Origin: Methanomassiliicoccaceae archaeon UBA537
Lineage (GTDB): Archaea; Thermoplasmatota; Thermoplasmata; Methanomassiliicoccales; Methanomethylophilaceae
Direction of reading: 5' to 3'
NCBI GenBank assembly: GCA_002504495.1
Contig: DATC01000079.1
Coordinates: 1-16,674 of the forward strand
DNA length: 16,674 nucleotides
The notes under the pieces were generated by a model. That model saw only the letters and a program-made list of their open reading frames with translations. It was not told where the DNA came from and ran no database searches. The position numbers and the translations under genes are program-made. Shown here in pieces: positions 4,979 through 12,499 of the stretch (position 1 is its first letter; each line of letters opens with the position of its first letter).

Positions 4979-7699
4979 ATGAAAAACGAAGAGCCTAGGC
5001 TTCTGTTCAACGATCCGTCCCGCGGCATACGCGTCCATACGGATCTCTCCAACGAGATCATGGCCTGCGACGGATTCGAGTTCTCTGTCGCGTTCATAAC
5101 GATGGACGGGCTGTCGACCCTCTACAGCGCGTTCGACGATCTCGAGAAGAGAGGTGCGAGAGGCAGGATACTCACTACAGACTACCTCGGATTCAACGAG
5201 CCGGACGCATTGGAATGGCTTCTGGAGAAGACCGGGATCGAGGTCCGCGTATGCGAGGAGCGCTTCCATACGAAGGGCTACATGTTCCATCACGGAGACC
5301 GCGCATCTGCGTTCATCGGAAGCTCCAATCTCACCGCCGGCGCTCTCTGCGTCAACCTCGAATGGAACGTCAAGGTGGATACCGTGCCGAACGAGAGGTT
5401 CTTCACGGAACTCGAGGACGAATTCGAGAGGATGTGGTCCTCCGCCGTCCCTCTGACCGGGGAATGGATCGCCCGTTACAGGGAGTCGTGGGCGCGGAGA
5501 TCACCGGAGATGCCTACTATCATCGAACCGTCCGCTCCAGCCCCCAACGAGATGCAGACCGAGGCCCTGAGGGCCCTCGACGACATCCGTTCCGAGGGGA
5601 AACGGCGCGCGCTCCTCATCTCGGCGACAGGCACCGGCAAGACCTATCTTTCGGCTTTCGACGTCAAGCGCTTCGCGCCTCGCAGGATGCTGTTCCTGGT
5701 CCACAACGAGACGATCCTGAAGAAGGCCCTGGAGAGCTACCGCGCGGTCCTGGGCGACAGATACACTTACGGACTGTTCACCGGAAGCAGCAAGGAAACC
5801 GAGTGCTCAGCGCTGTTCTCGACCATACAGACCATGGTCAGGAACCTCGACTCCTTCGCAAGGGACCGCTTCGACTACATAGTCTGCGACGAGGCCCACC
5901 ATTCCACAGCCTCGACCTACAGCAGGATCATCGGCCACTTCACCCCCGGGTTCCTGCTGGGGATGACCGCCACCCCCGAGAGGATGGACGACGGAGACGT
6001 GTTCAGGATGTTCGACTACAACGTGGCCTACGAGATCCGCCTCAACAAGGCCCTTGAGATGGGCATCCTCTGCCCGTTCCACTACTACGGGATAACGGAC
6101 ATCTCCGTGGACGGGAAGCCGATAGACGACGACTCCGATTTCAACTGCCTCACGAGCGATGAAAGGGTCCGCGGGATCATCGAGAAGTCGATGTTCTACA
6201 GGCCTCCGAGCGGCCGCACGAAAGGTCTGATCTTCTGCAGCAGGAACGATGTCGCCCGGACCCTGTCCGAGAAGATGAACGCCCTCGGGTGCCGCACGGT
6301 CGCTCTGAGCAAGGACGACGGCATCGCCAGAAGGGACGAGATGATCCGCAGGCTGAGATCTGACGACGGTGATTGCCTGGACTACATACTCGTGAGGGAC
6401 ATCTTCAACGAAGGAGTGGACATCCCCGAGGTCAATCAGGTCATAATGCTCAGGCCCACCGAGTCGGCGACGATATTCATCCAGCAGCTGGGCCGCGGCC
6501 TCCGCAGGACCTCCGACGCCGGCAAGGCGCTGATCGTCCTCGACTTCATCGGGAACTACACGAACAACTTCCTCATCCCCGTGGCACTGTCCGGAGACAG
6601 GAGCCACGACAAGGACGCCGTCCGCGAGTTCATGATCAACGAATGCCTCCCGGGAACATCCACCGTTGGATTCGAGAGGATTGCGAAGGAGAGGATACTC
6701 GAGAACCTGAACAGGGTGAACCTGTCTACTCTCAGCCGTCTGAAGTCCGAATACCTGTCGATGAAGGTGCGTCTCGGTCGTCTTCCGACGCTCACGGACC
6801 TCCTCGACGGAGGATCACTGGATCCCTCCGTGCTCGTCAGATACGGCAAGGGCACCAACCTGAACCGCTTCAGGGCCGCGATCAGAGAAGACCACCTCGA
6901 CCTCGATGCCGAAGAAGACAGGATGCTGACGATGGTATCGAGCTTCGTCGACGGGAAGTTCCCTGAGGAGCTGGCGATCATCCGCGAGCTCCTGAAGAGC
7001 GGAGAGGTGTCTCTCGATCGCTTCGAGGACTTCGACAGGGAGTCCATGGAAACGGCGGCGGCCGTGCTGAGCGGATCGTTCTACCACTTAGGCCCTCGCT
7101 CCAAGAGTCTTGTAGAAAGAGATGGCGACACTATCAGGAGAGGATCAACATTAGAGAACCTCATTTCAGTACCCGGAGCGGAGCGGCTCATCGAAGATGT
7201 TGTGGACTGCGGTCTGAGAATCAACGCAGAGAGGTACGCCGATACGGACGACCTTGGATTCGTGAAATACGCCAAATACTCGAGAGGAGACGCATGCAGG
7301 ATCCTGAACTGGAAAAAAGACTACTCATCCACCATGTACGGATACATGATCAGCGGTGGCGTATGCCCACTCTTCGTCACATACGAAAAAAGCGATTCTA
7401 TCAGCGAGAGCACGAGATACGAAGAGGGCTTCGAGAACAGCGGTCTCTTCTGGTGGATGAGCAAATCCTCTCGCACTCTGGACAGCGACGACGTTCGTTC
7501 GATCATCGAAGGAAGGGTCGTGCTCCCGCTGTTCCTGAAGAAGAGCGACTCCGAGGGGACGGAGTTCTACTACATGGGTACCGTGAATCCCGTGAAAGGC
7601 GAATGGAGAGAGGAGACGATAGGCGGGAAGAGCGTCGTCAAGATGCTGCTGAGGCTCGACGAGCCTGCTCCCGACCCGTTGTACCGCTACATGACATGC
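4979..7699 (+). CDS. HKD-family nuclease / SF2 helicase / DUF3427 protein, no stop codon at its natural end
   Basis: The conserved body is about 907 residues in three parts. Residues about 1-175 are a phospholipase-D-like nuclease domain with HTK (97-99) and GSSNLTAGAL (114-123). Residues about 190-530 are an SF2 helicase with Walker A ATGTGKT (216-222), DEAH (304-307), TATPER (330-335) and arginine-finger motif QQLGRGLRR (502-510). Residues about 560-905 are a DUF3427-type C-terminal region ending near PLYRYMTC. This architecture is widespread and often sits in defence or repair contexts; no substrate is known to me. No methylase or other restriction partner is adjacent. The start ATG has GAGGT five bases upstream. 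The frame has no stop after the C-terminal domain and stays open to TAG at 8306-8308, antisense through the whole ybaK gene. I end the feature at the last family-like residues. Confidence 0.85.
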
Positions 7700-7725
7700 G
7701 ACACGGAAAGCGGCTCTCCGAAGGA

Positions 7726-7743
7726 TGCGACGGCCCGATCGCA
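7726..7743. repeat. Short inverted repeat at the helicase/ybaK junction
   Basis: TGCGA at 7726-7730 pairs with TCGCA at 7739-7743 across eight bases. It lies in the 48-base gap between the two conserved gene bodies, where stops or a bidirectional terminator would be expected. The stem is too short to call a terminator. Confidence 0.3.
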
Positions 7744-7747
7744 ACGG

Positions 7748-8212
7748 CTTCGCTATGTCGGCGAACTGAAACTTCAACGCCTTCGGGAGGTCCGAGACCG
7801 CCATCTCGATCTGGTATCCTATCTTCCCGGCGCTGAAGTAGATCCTCTCGAGGCCTTCGGCGGTGGCGTCGAACGTGACCTTCATGGGCCTCTTGAGACA
7901 GAGCGGAGAGCATCCTCCGTGAACATATCCCGCGATCTTGAGCAGATCCGCCGATCTGATCATCTGGACGGACTTCTCGTCCACGCTGGCGGCGGCCTTC
8001 TTCAGGTCCAGATCGCCGGTCACCGGGACGACGAACACGTAGTAGCTGTGGTCCTTGGACTCCGTGACCAGCGTCTTGAACGCCTCCCTGGGATCCTCGC
8101 CCATGGCCTCCGCCACCTCGGCTCCGGAGAGAGGCTCGTCTCCGTAGTGGTGGACCTTGTAAGGGATCCCGAGCTTGTCCAGATGCCTCATGGGATTGGT
8201 CTTGACGTCCAT
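7748..8212 (-). CDS. ybaK: YbaK/EbsC-family aminoacyl-tRNA deacylase, no stop codon at its natural end
   Basis: A 155-residue conserved body matching the YbaK editing domain. AFKTLV (44-49) contains the catalytic lysine K46, GGCSPL (99-104) is the substrate-loop motif, and IYFSAGKIGYQIEM lies in the C-terminal half. Family members hydrolyse mischarged Cys-tRNA(Pro), and sometimes other mischarged tRNAs, in trans. The protein should end near DIAK, the usual place, but no stop follows and the frame stays open to 7325 through the antisense of the helicase C-terminus. The ATG at 8210-8212 is 25-26 bases from a TATA-like box, so the mRNA is probably leaderless. The gene is divergent from the pyrophosphatase and convergent with the helicase. 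The specificity for Cys-tRNA(Pro) is by family analogy only. Confidence 0.88.
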
Positions 8213-8234
8213 GGTCCCCCAATCGGCAGTGACC

Positions 8235-8240
8235 TATTTG
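8235..8240 (-). promoter_or_regulatory. TATA-like promoter of ybaK
   Basis: CAAATA on the minus strand (within TTCAAATAGG), centred 25-26 bases before the ATG at 8212. No Shine-Dalgarno lies before the start. Confidence 0.45.
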
Positions 8241-8267
8241 AACAGGGCCTCGGCGCGAACCTCCGAA

Positions 8268-8275
8268 GATATAAT
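8268..8275 (+). promoter_or_regulatory. TATA-like promoter of the pyrophosphatase gene
   Basis: GATATAAT lies about 40 bases before the ATG at 8311. Transcription from it would leave a leader of roughly 13-15 bases carrying GAGG seven bases before the start, so this gene appears leadered. Confidence 0.55.
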
Positions 8276-8310
8276 ACCGTCCTCACGTTCGGGTATCCAG
8301 AGGAATAGAG

Positions 8311-8844
8311 ATGACCAACATCTTCCACGACATCGACCCGGCGCTCATCGAACCCGAGAGCTTCACCGTGGTCATCGAGATCCCCAAGGGCAGCAAGACG
8401 AAGTACGAGCTCGACAAGGAGACCGGCATGCTGAGGCTCGACAGGATCCTGTCCACCTCCACCCAGTACCCCGCCAGCTACGGATTCATCCCGAGGACCT
8501 ACGCCGACGACGGCGACCCCCTCGACGCCCTGGTCCTCTGCAGCGAGACCATCGCCCCCATGACCCTCGTCCAGTGCAGGCCGATCGGAGCCATCCTGAT
8601 GGTCGACGGCGGAGACAACGACGAGAAGATCATCGCCGTGGCGGAAGGCGACCCCGACTACAAGGACGTCAGATCACTCAGCGACATCCCCAAGCATCTC
8701 GTCGACGAGATGTGCCACTTCTTCAGCGTCTACAAGGCCCTCGAGAACAAGAAGACCGAGATCAACGGAACCGTCGACAAGGCCGAGGCCGAGAAGATGG
8801 TCGTCCAGGCCAAGGAAGGCTACAGGAAGAAGTTCTGCGCCTGA
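8311..8844 (+). CDS. ppa: Inorganic pyrophosphatase, family I
   Basis: 177 residues, the standard length for the soluble archaeal and bacterial family I enzyme that hydrolyses pyrophosphate to phosphate in the cytoplasm. The signature DGDPLDA (67-73) contains the metal-binding aspartates. EIPKGS (23-28), YGFIP (57-61) and the block GDNDEKIIAVAEGDPDYKD (101-119) supply the remaining substrate and Mg2+ ligands. It lies divergently from ybaK and ends with TGA just before two hairpins. Codon use is strongly GC-ending (GAC, AAG, CTC), as expected for a highly expressed gene, and more uniform than in the neighbouring helicase and ATPase. Confidence 0.97.
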   Translation: MTNIFHDIDPALIEPESFTVVIEIPKGSKTKYELDKETGMLRLDRILSTSTQYPASYGFIPRTYADDGDPLDALVLCSETIAPMTLVQCRPIGAILMVDGGDNDEKIIAVAEGDPDYKDVRSLSDIPKHLVDEMCHFFSVYKALENKKTEINGTVDKAEAEKMVVQAKEGYRKKFCA

Positions 8845-8851
8845 TATCATC

Positions 8852-8874
8852 CTCCCGTCCCTGACGGACGGGAG
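8852..8874. terminator. Perfect hairpin after ppa, probable bidirectional terminator
   Basis: CTCCCGTCC at 8852-8860 pairs with GGACGGGAG at 8866-8874 over the five-base loop CTGAC. It begins eight bases after the ppa stop, in the gap between ppa and the convergent ATPase gene. Confidence 0.7.
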
Positions 8875-8880
8875 CCAAAC

Positions 8881-8897
8881 CGTTCCGGGGCGGAACG
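8881..8897. terminator. Second perfect hairpin between ppa and the ATPase gene
   Basis: CGTTCCG at 8881-8887 pairs with CGGAACG at 8891-8897 over GGG. It is nearer the ATPase stop (8929) and may serve that transcript, so each converging gene would have its own hairpin. Confidence 0.55.
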
Positions 8898-8928
8898 TCT
8901 GATACCGGATGTCCGCCCCCTCGATTCT

Positions 8929-10188
8929 TCAGATCTTACGAGCGCGATCGCCCGCCCATCGGATCCGGGATTCCATCAACCAATCGACGATCTGCACCAC
9001 TCTTATCCCGTCGATATCGTCGAACATGTACCTGTCGTAGGTGATGATGCATTTCGGATACTCGTCCTTCAACGCCTTCAACGGACGTAGCTCCCTCTCC
9101 AATGTATTCGGATCCGAAATGCTCATGCATACCTGATAGTACGACGGAGTACCCCGCGGATCGGCTACGAAATCAATCTCCGTACCGTTCACGTCGCATA
9201 CAGCGACCTCCGAATACCTGAACCGGAGCTCGTTGAACACGATGTTCTCCAGAAGTCCGTCCATATCCTCCTGCCTGAACGGCACCACCTGGTTCCTGAT
9301 CCCGAGATCGGTGACATAGAACTTGTCCGAAGTGCTGAGGTACACCTTCGTCTTGGAATCGACCCTCCTGGCCCTGATGACGAGGAACGCCTCGTCCATG
9401 TATCCCAGATAGTCCTCGATGGTGACGTGGCTGATCTTCACGCCTTTGGATGCGAGGTAGTCCGACGCCTTCCGGGATGATGTCCTGTCCCCTATGTTCC
9501 TCATCACGTACCGTACCAGATTGGCCATCCTCATCGAACCCGATATGCTGTGCCTCTGCTCGATGTCCTTCACGTAGACGGTGCTGTACATTCCCTGAAG
9601 GATCTGGGGTATCAGCACCTTAGCAGACGTGTCCTGAAGCTTGGCTACGGCAGGAAGCGAACCCTGTGCGACGAAATCGCGGAAGAGACGGTCCGTCGGA
9701 AGTCCGCTTCCCCTCCTGAACGAAACATACTCCCTGAAGGTCAACGGCATGACATGGATCTCCAGGCTCCTTCCGGATAGCCGGCTCGCGAGTTCGGAGG
9801 AGAGGGTCTGGGAATTGGATCCAGTTATGTACACATCGGCACCGGACGAGAAGAACGATCCGACGGATATCTCCCAGCCTTCCACGTTCTGGATCTCGTC
9901 CAGAAAGATGTACGTCCCCGGTTCCGTGCGGATCCGAGATACTACATAATCGGTCAGATCCCTGTGACTCCGAGGGAGACTCGGATCGTCCAGCTCGAAA
10001 TTGAGATAGACGATATCCTCCTCGGAAACACCGGATTCCATGAGCTCCTTCCTGAATACGTCCATGAGCGTGGACTTCCCAGATCTCCTTATCCCGGTCA
10101 CCACCTTGATGAACGGCATGTCCTTCGACCTCCGTAGCATATCGAGGTAGTGCTCTCTGGGTTCGATCACCCATTGTTCGTTAGCCAT
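8929..10188 (-). CDS. AAA_14 / DUF4143 ATPase
   Basis: 419 residues, typical of the archaeal and bacterial ATPase family made of an N-terminal AAA_14 P-loop domain and a C-terminal DUF4143 domain with a nuclease-like fold. Walker A is GIRRSGKST (32-40), Walker B is YIFLDEIQ (93-100), and the following strand ITGSNS (121-126) carries sensor 1. The region NGTEIDFVAD in the C-terminal part resembles the degenerate nuclease core of DUF4143. Members occur in many copies in anaerobe genomes and have no settled function; toxin-antitoxin-like and mobile-element roles have been suggested. Its promoter is far more AT-rich than the rest of the window, and its codon use is looser than that of ppa or hypF, which fits an accessory, horizontally moving gene. 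No Shine-Dalgarno precedes the ATG. Confidence 0.9.
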   Translation of the reverse strand: MANEQWVIEPREHYLDMLRRSKDMPFIKVVTGIRRSGKSTLMDVFRKELMESGVSEEDIVYLNFELDDPSLPRSHRDLTDYVVSRIRTEPGTYIFLDEIQNVEGWEISVGSFFSSGADVYITGSNSQTLSSELASRLSGRSLEIHVMPLTFREYVSFRRGSGLPTDRLFRDFVAQGSLPAVAKLQDTSAKVLIPQILQGMYSTVYVKDIEQRHSISGSMRMANLVRYVMRNIGDRTSSRKASDYLASKGVKISHVTIEDYLGYMDEAFLVIRARRVDSKTKVYLSTSDKFYVTDLGIRNQVVPFRQEDMDGLLENIVFNELRFRYSEVAVCDVNGTEIDFVADPRGTPSYYQVCMSISDPNTLERELRPLKALKDEYPKCIITYDRYMFDDIDGIRVVQIVDWLMESRIRWAGDRARKI

Positions 10189-10259
10189 TGTGTAAAGTAA
10201 AATTTACATTATATTTAATTATTATAATAATATAAAAACAATTTAACAAAATTCAACCA
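10189..10259 (-). promoter_or_regulatory. AT-rich promoter of the ATPase gene
   Basis: About 70 bases with almost no G or C, standing out in a GC-rich window. TTAAATATAA on the minus strand around 10210-10219 is centred about 26 bases before the ATG at 10188, which fits a leaderless start. Further TATA-like stretches lie at 10226-10238. Confidence 0.55.
10191..10208. promoter_or_regulatory. Palindromic candidate operator at the ATPase start
   Basis: TGTAAA at 10191-10196 pairs with TTTACA at 10203-10208, and GTAAA-A-TTTAC at 10197-10207 is a second, overlapping palindrome. Both lie between the presumed TATA box and the ATG, where a bound protein would block initiation. The function is inferred from position. 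Confidence 0.45.
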
Positions 10260-10263
10260 ATGA

Positions 10264-10304
10264 CGATATATCGGATGCAGCTCACGAGAAGCAAAGGGCA
10301 TCCG
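10264..10304. repeat. Palindrome and inverted repeat upstream of hypF
   Basis: CGATATATCG at 10264-10273 is a perfect ten-base palindrome. CGGATGC at 10272-10278 pairs with GCATCCG at 10298-10304 across 19 bases. They lie just upstream of the hypF promoter and may be operator sites or the end of an untranslated transcript. Nothing else is recognisable in 10260-10317. Confidence 0.35.
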
Positions 10305-10317
10305 GAGCCGTCTGTTG

Positions 10318-10323
10318 TTTAAC
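10318..10323 (+). promoter_or_regulatory. TATA-like promoter of the hypF operon
   Basis: TTTAAC within GTTGTTTAACC, centred 25-26 bases before the ATG at 10346. The geometry supports that ATG rather than the GTG at 10325, which would lie only about five bases from the box. Confidence 0.45.
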
Positions 10324-10345
10324 CGTGGCCGGCATATCCCCCCTC

Positions 10346-12499
10346 ATGAGGATCGTCATCGAGGGGACAGTACAGGGAGTCGGATTCAGACCCTCCGTCT
10401 ACCGTGCCGCGACCGAGGTCGGAGCCTCCGGCACCGTTCGCAACAAGGGATCCGAGGTCCTGATCGACACCGACCGCGGGGACGCCCTCCTCGATAGGCT
10501 CATGGAGACCCTTCCGCCGCTGGCCAGGATAGATTCGGTCCGCAGAGAGGACGTCCCTTACGACGGGCCGTCCGGATTCTCCATAGCCCCTTCCGACGGC
10601 TCCGGAACAGGGGCGTCCATCCCTGCCGACAGCGCCGTCTGCGACAGATGCCTGGGGGAGATGCTAGGCACCGGCCGGAGGAGCATGTATCCGTTCACCA
10701 CGTGCACGGACTGCGGGCCCCGCTTCACCCTTCTCAAAGGGATCCCCTACGACCGCGATAGGACGTCCATGGACCGCTTCCCCATGTGTCCCGCATGCGG
10801 AAGGGAGTTCTCGGATCCTGCGGACCGCAGGTTCCACCACCAGACCATAGCCTGCCCGGAATGCGGACCCACCTACCGTCTGGAGACGCTCGAAGGAACG
10901 TTCAAGGACGACCCTATCGGCAGATTGGCGGAGATGCTGGACTCCGGCGCCAGAGCGGTTGTCAAGGGATGGGGCGGAACCCACATATGCTGCACATTGG
11001 ACCGCATAGACGACCTCAGGACATGGTACCGCAGGGAACAGAAGCCTTTCGCAATCATGGTTCGCGACATGGACGTAGCCAGAAGGCTCGCGTCTCCGAC
11101 CCCCGAGGAGGAAAGGATGCTCCTCTCCCCCGGACGTCCGATAGTCCTGTGCAGGAAGATCCCCTCCGTCGAGACGAAGGCCGCGTCCCCCGGCCTGGAC
11201 AACATAGGCCTGTTCCTTCCGTACGCGGGGATGCATCACATCCTCTTCTCCCGTCTGAAGCACGACGCCCTCGTCATGACCTCGGCCAATCCCCCCGGGG
11301 AGCCGATGGCCGTCTCCGACGCAGCCGCCAGGAGCCTGGACGCCGATGCGTGGCTGCTCCACGACCAGGAGATCGTGAACAGGGCCGACGACACCGTCCT
11401 GAGGATGCTCGGGGACAGGACGCAGTACATCCGCAGGTCCAGGGGATCCGTCCCGTACAGCCTGGAGATCGGTTCCGACATCGAGGCGATCGCCCTCGGG
11501 GCCCAGGAGAACCTCACAGGCTCCGTGCTCGCAGGAGGCTCGATATGGCCCACGCAGTACATCGGCAACGGAGAGAAGATAGGAGTACCGGAATACCTGG
11601 AGGAGGCCGTCAGGACTCAGATGACCTTCCTCGGATGCGAGCCGGACCTCATCGTCACAGACATCCACCCGGGCTACTCCAACAGGAGATTCGCGGCCCG
11701 CCTATCAGAGGAGACGGGCGCGGAGATCCTCGAGGTGCAGCACCACTGGGCCCATGCCGCATCCCTCCTCGTCGATAACGAGCAAGACAATTGCATCGCA
11801 CTGGCGCTGGACGGCACCGGGCACGGCGACGACGGGACCGCCTGGGGCGGCGAGGTCCTGGATGCGGACTTCTCGAGGTACGGGAGAGTCGGGCATCTGC
11901 AGGGCATCCCCCTCCTGGGCGGAGAGAAGGCGGTCCGCGACATCAGGCGGCTGGCGTTCGCCATCGACGCGATGAACGGGACGGAGAACTCGGACTTCGA
12001 CGAAAGGGACGCTTCCGTCCTGATGAAGCTCATGGACCGCAGCGTCCGCACATCGTCGATGGGGAGACTGCTCGACGCCCTCTCGTACAGGCTGGGGGCG
12101 TGCTCCGTCCGCACCTACGACGGAGAGCCCGCCATGAAGCTGGAGCCTCTGCTGAACAGAGGCCGTCTCATAGAGGGATACGAGACCCGCAGCATCGGGG
12201 GAACGGTCCAGACCGCAGAGCTGTTCTCGAGGATCGATCCGAAGGACAGGCCGGAGGACGTGGCGTTCTCGATCGTGAACGGGGTTATCGGTGAGCTGGT
12301 GGCCGTGGCCTGCGAGGCGGACCCGTCCGCTCCCATCGGGCTGACAGGCGGCGTCTCCTACAACGGAGCGGTGGCCAGGATATTCGAGGACACGGTTATA
12401 AGGTCCGGTCGCGTTCCTCTCATGCACAGACGCGTCCCCAACGGGGACGGAGGCATCTCGGTCGGACAGGCCGCGATCGCCGCAAGGAGGAACATATGA
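10346..12499 (+). CDS. hypF: Carbamoyltransferase HypF, [NiFe]-hydrogenase maturation
   Basis: 717 residues with all expected parts in order. An acylphosphatase-like domain has VQGVGFRP (9-16). Two zinc-finger-like units have cysteine pairs 99/102, 120/123, 148/151 and 170/173. A YrdC-like domain spans about 195-370, including KPFAIM and TSANPPGEP. A Kae1/TobZ-like carbamoyltransferase domain spans about 380-717, including VQHHWAHAA (464-472) and LDGTGHGDDGTAWGGE (488-503). HypF makes a carbamoyl-adenylate from carbamoyl phosphate and passes the carbamoyl group to HypE for the cyanide ligands of the NiFe site. Its presence implies a [NiFe] hydrogenase elsewhere in the genome. No other hyp gene is in the window. 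The stop overlaps the next gene as ATGA with a strong AAGGAGG before it. A GTG at 10325 is an alternative start. Confidence 0.96.
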   Translation: MRIVIEGTVQGVGFRPSVYRAATEVGASGTVRNKGSEVLIDTDRGDALLDRLMETLPPLARIDSVRREDVPYDGPSGFSIAPSDGSGTGASIPADSAVCDRCLGEMLGTGRRSMYPFTTCTDCGPRFTLLKGIPYDRDRTSMDRFPMCPACGREFSDPADRRFHHQTIACPECGPTYRLETLEGTFKDDPIGRLAEMLDSGARAVVKGWGGTHICCTLDRIDDLRTWYRREQKPFAIMVRDMDVARRLASPTPEEERMLLSPGRPIVLCRKIPSVETKAASPGLDNIGLFLPYAGMHHILFSRLKHDALVMTSANPPGEPMAVSDAAARSLDADAWLLHDQEIVNRADDTVLRMLGDRTQYIRRSRGSVPYSLEIGSDIEAIALGAQENLTGSVLAGGSIWPTQYIGNGEKIGVPEYLEEAVRTQMTFLGCEPDLIVTDIHPGYSNRRFAARLSEETGAEILEVQHHWAHAASLLVDNEQDNCIALALDGTGHGDDGTAWGGEVLDADFSRYGRVGHLQGIPLLGGEKAVRDIRRLAFAIDAMNGTENSDFDERDASVLMKLMDRSVRTSSMGRLLDALSYRLGACSVRTYDGEPAMKLEPLLNRGRLIEGYETRSIGGTVQTAELFSRIDPKDRPEDVAFSIVNGVIGELVAVACEADPSAPIGLTGGVSYNGAVARIFEDTVIRSGRVPLMHRRVPNGDGGISVGQAAIAARRNI

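Noticed and set aside
4846..5097. Longer form of the cysteine-rich protein starting at 5097
   Set aside because: The added part overlaps the helicase start in antisense and lacks family similarity; the promoter box points to 4845.
10325..10345. GTG at 10325 as the hypF start
   Set aside because: It would lie about five bases from the TATA-like box and has no Shine-Dalgarno; the ATG at 10346 has the leaderless spacing and the usual HypF N-terminus.
10664..11668. Minus-strand open frame of 334 codons inside hypF
   Set aside because: Composition-driven shadow; hypF motifs are continuous on the other strand.
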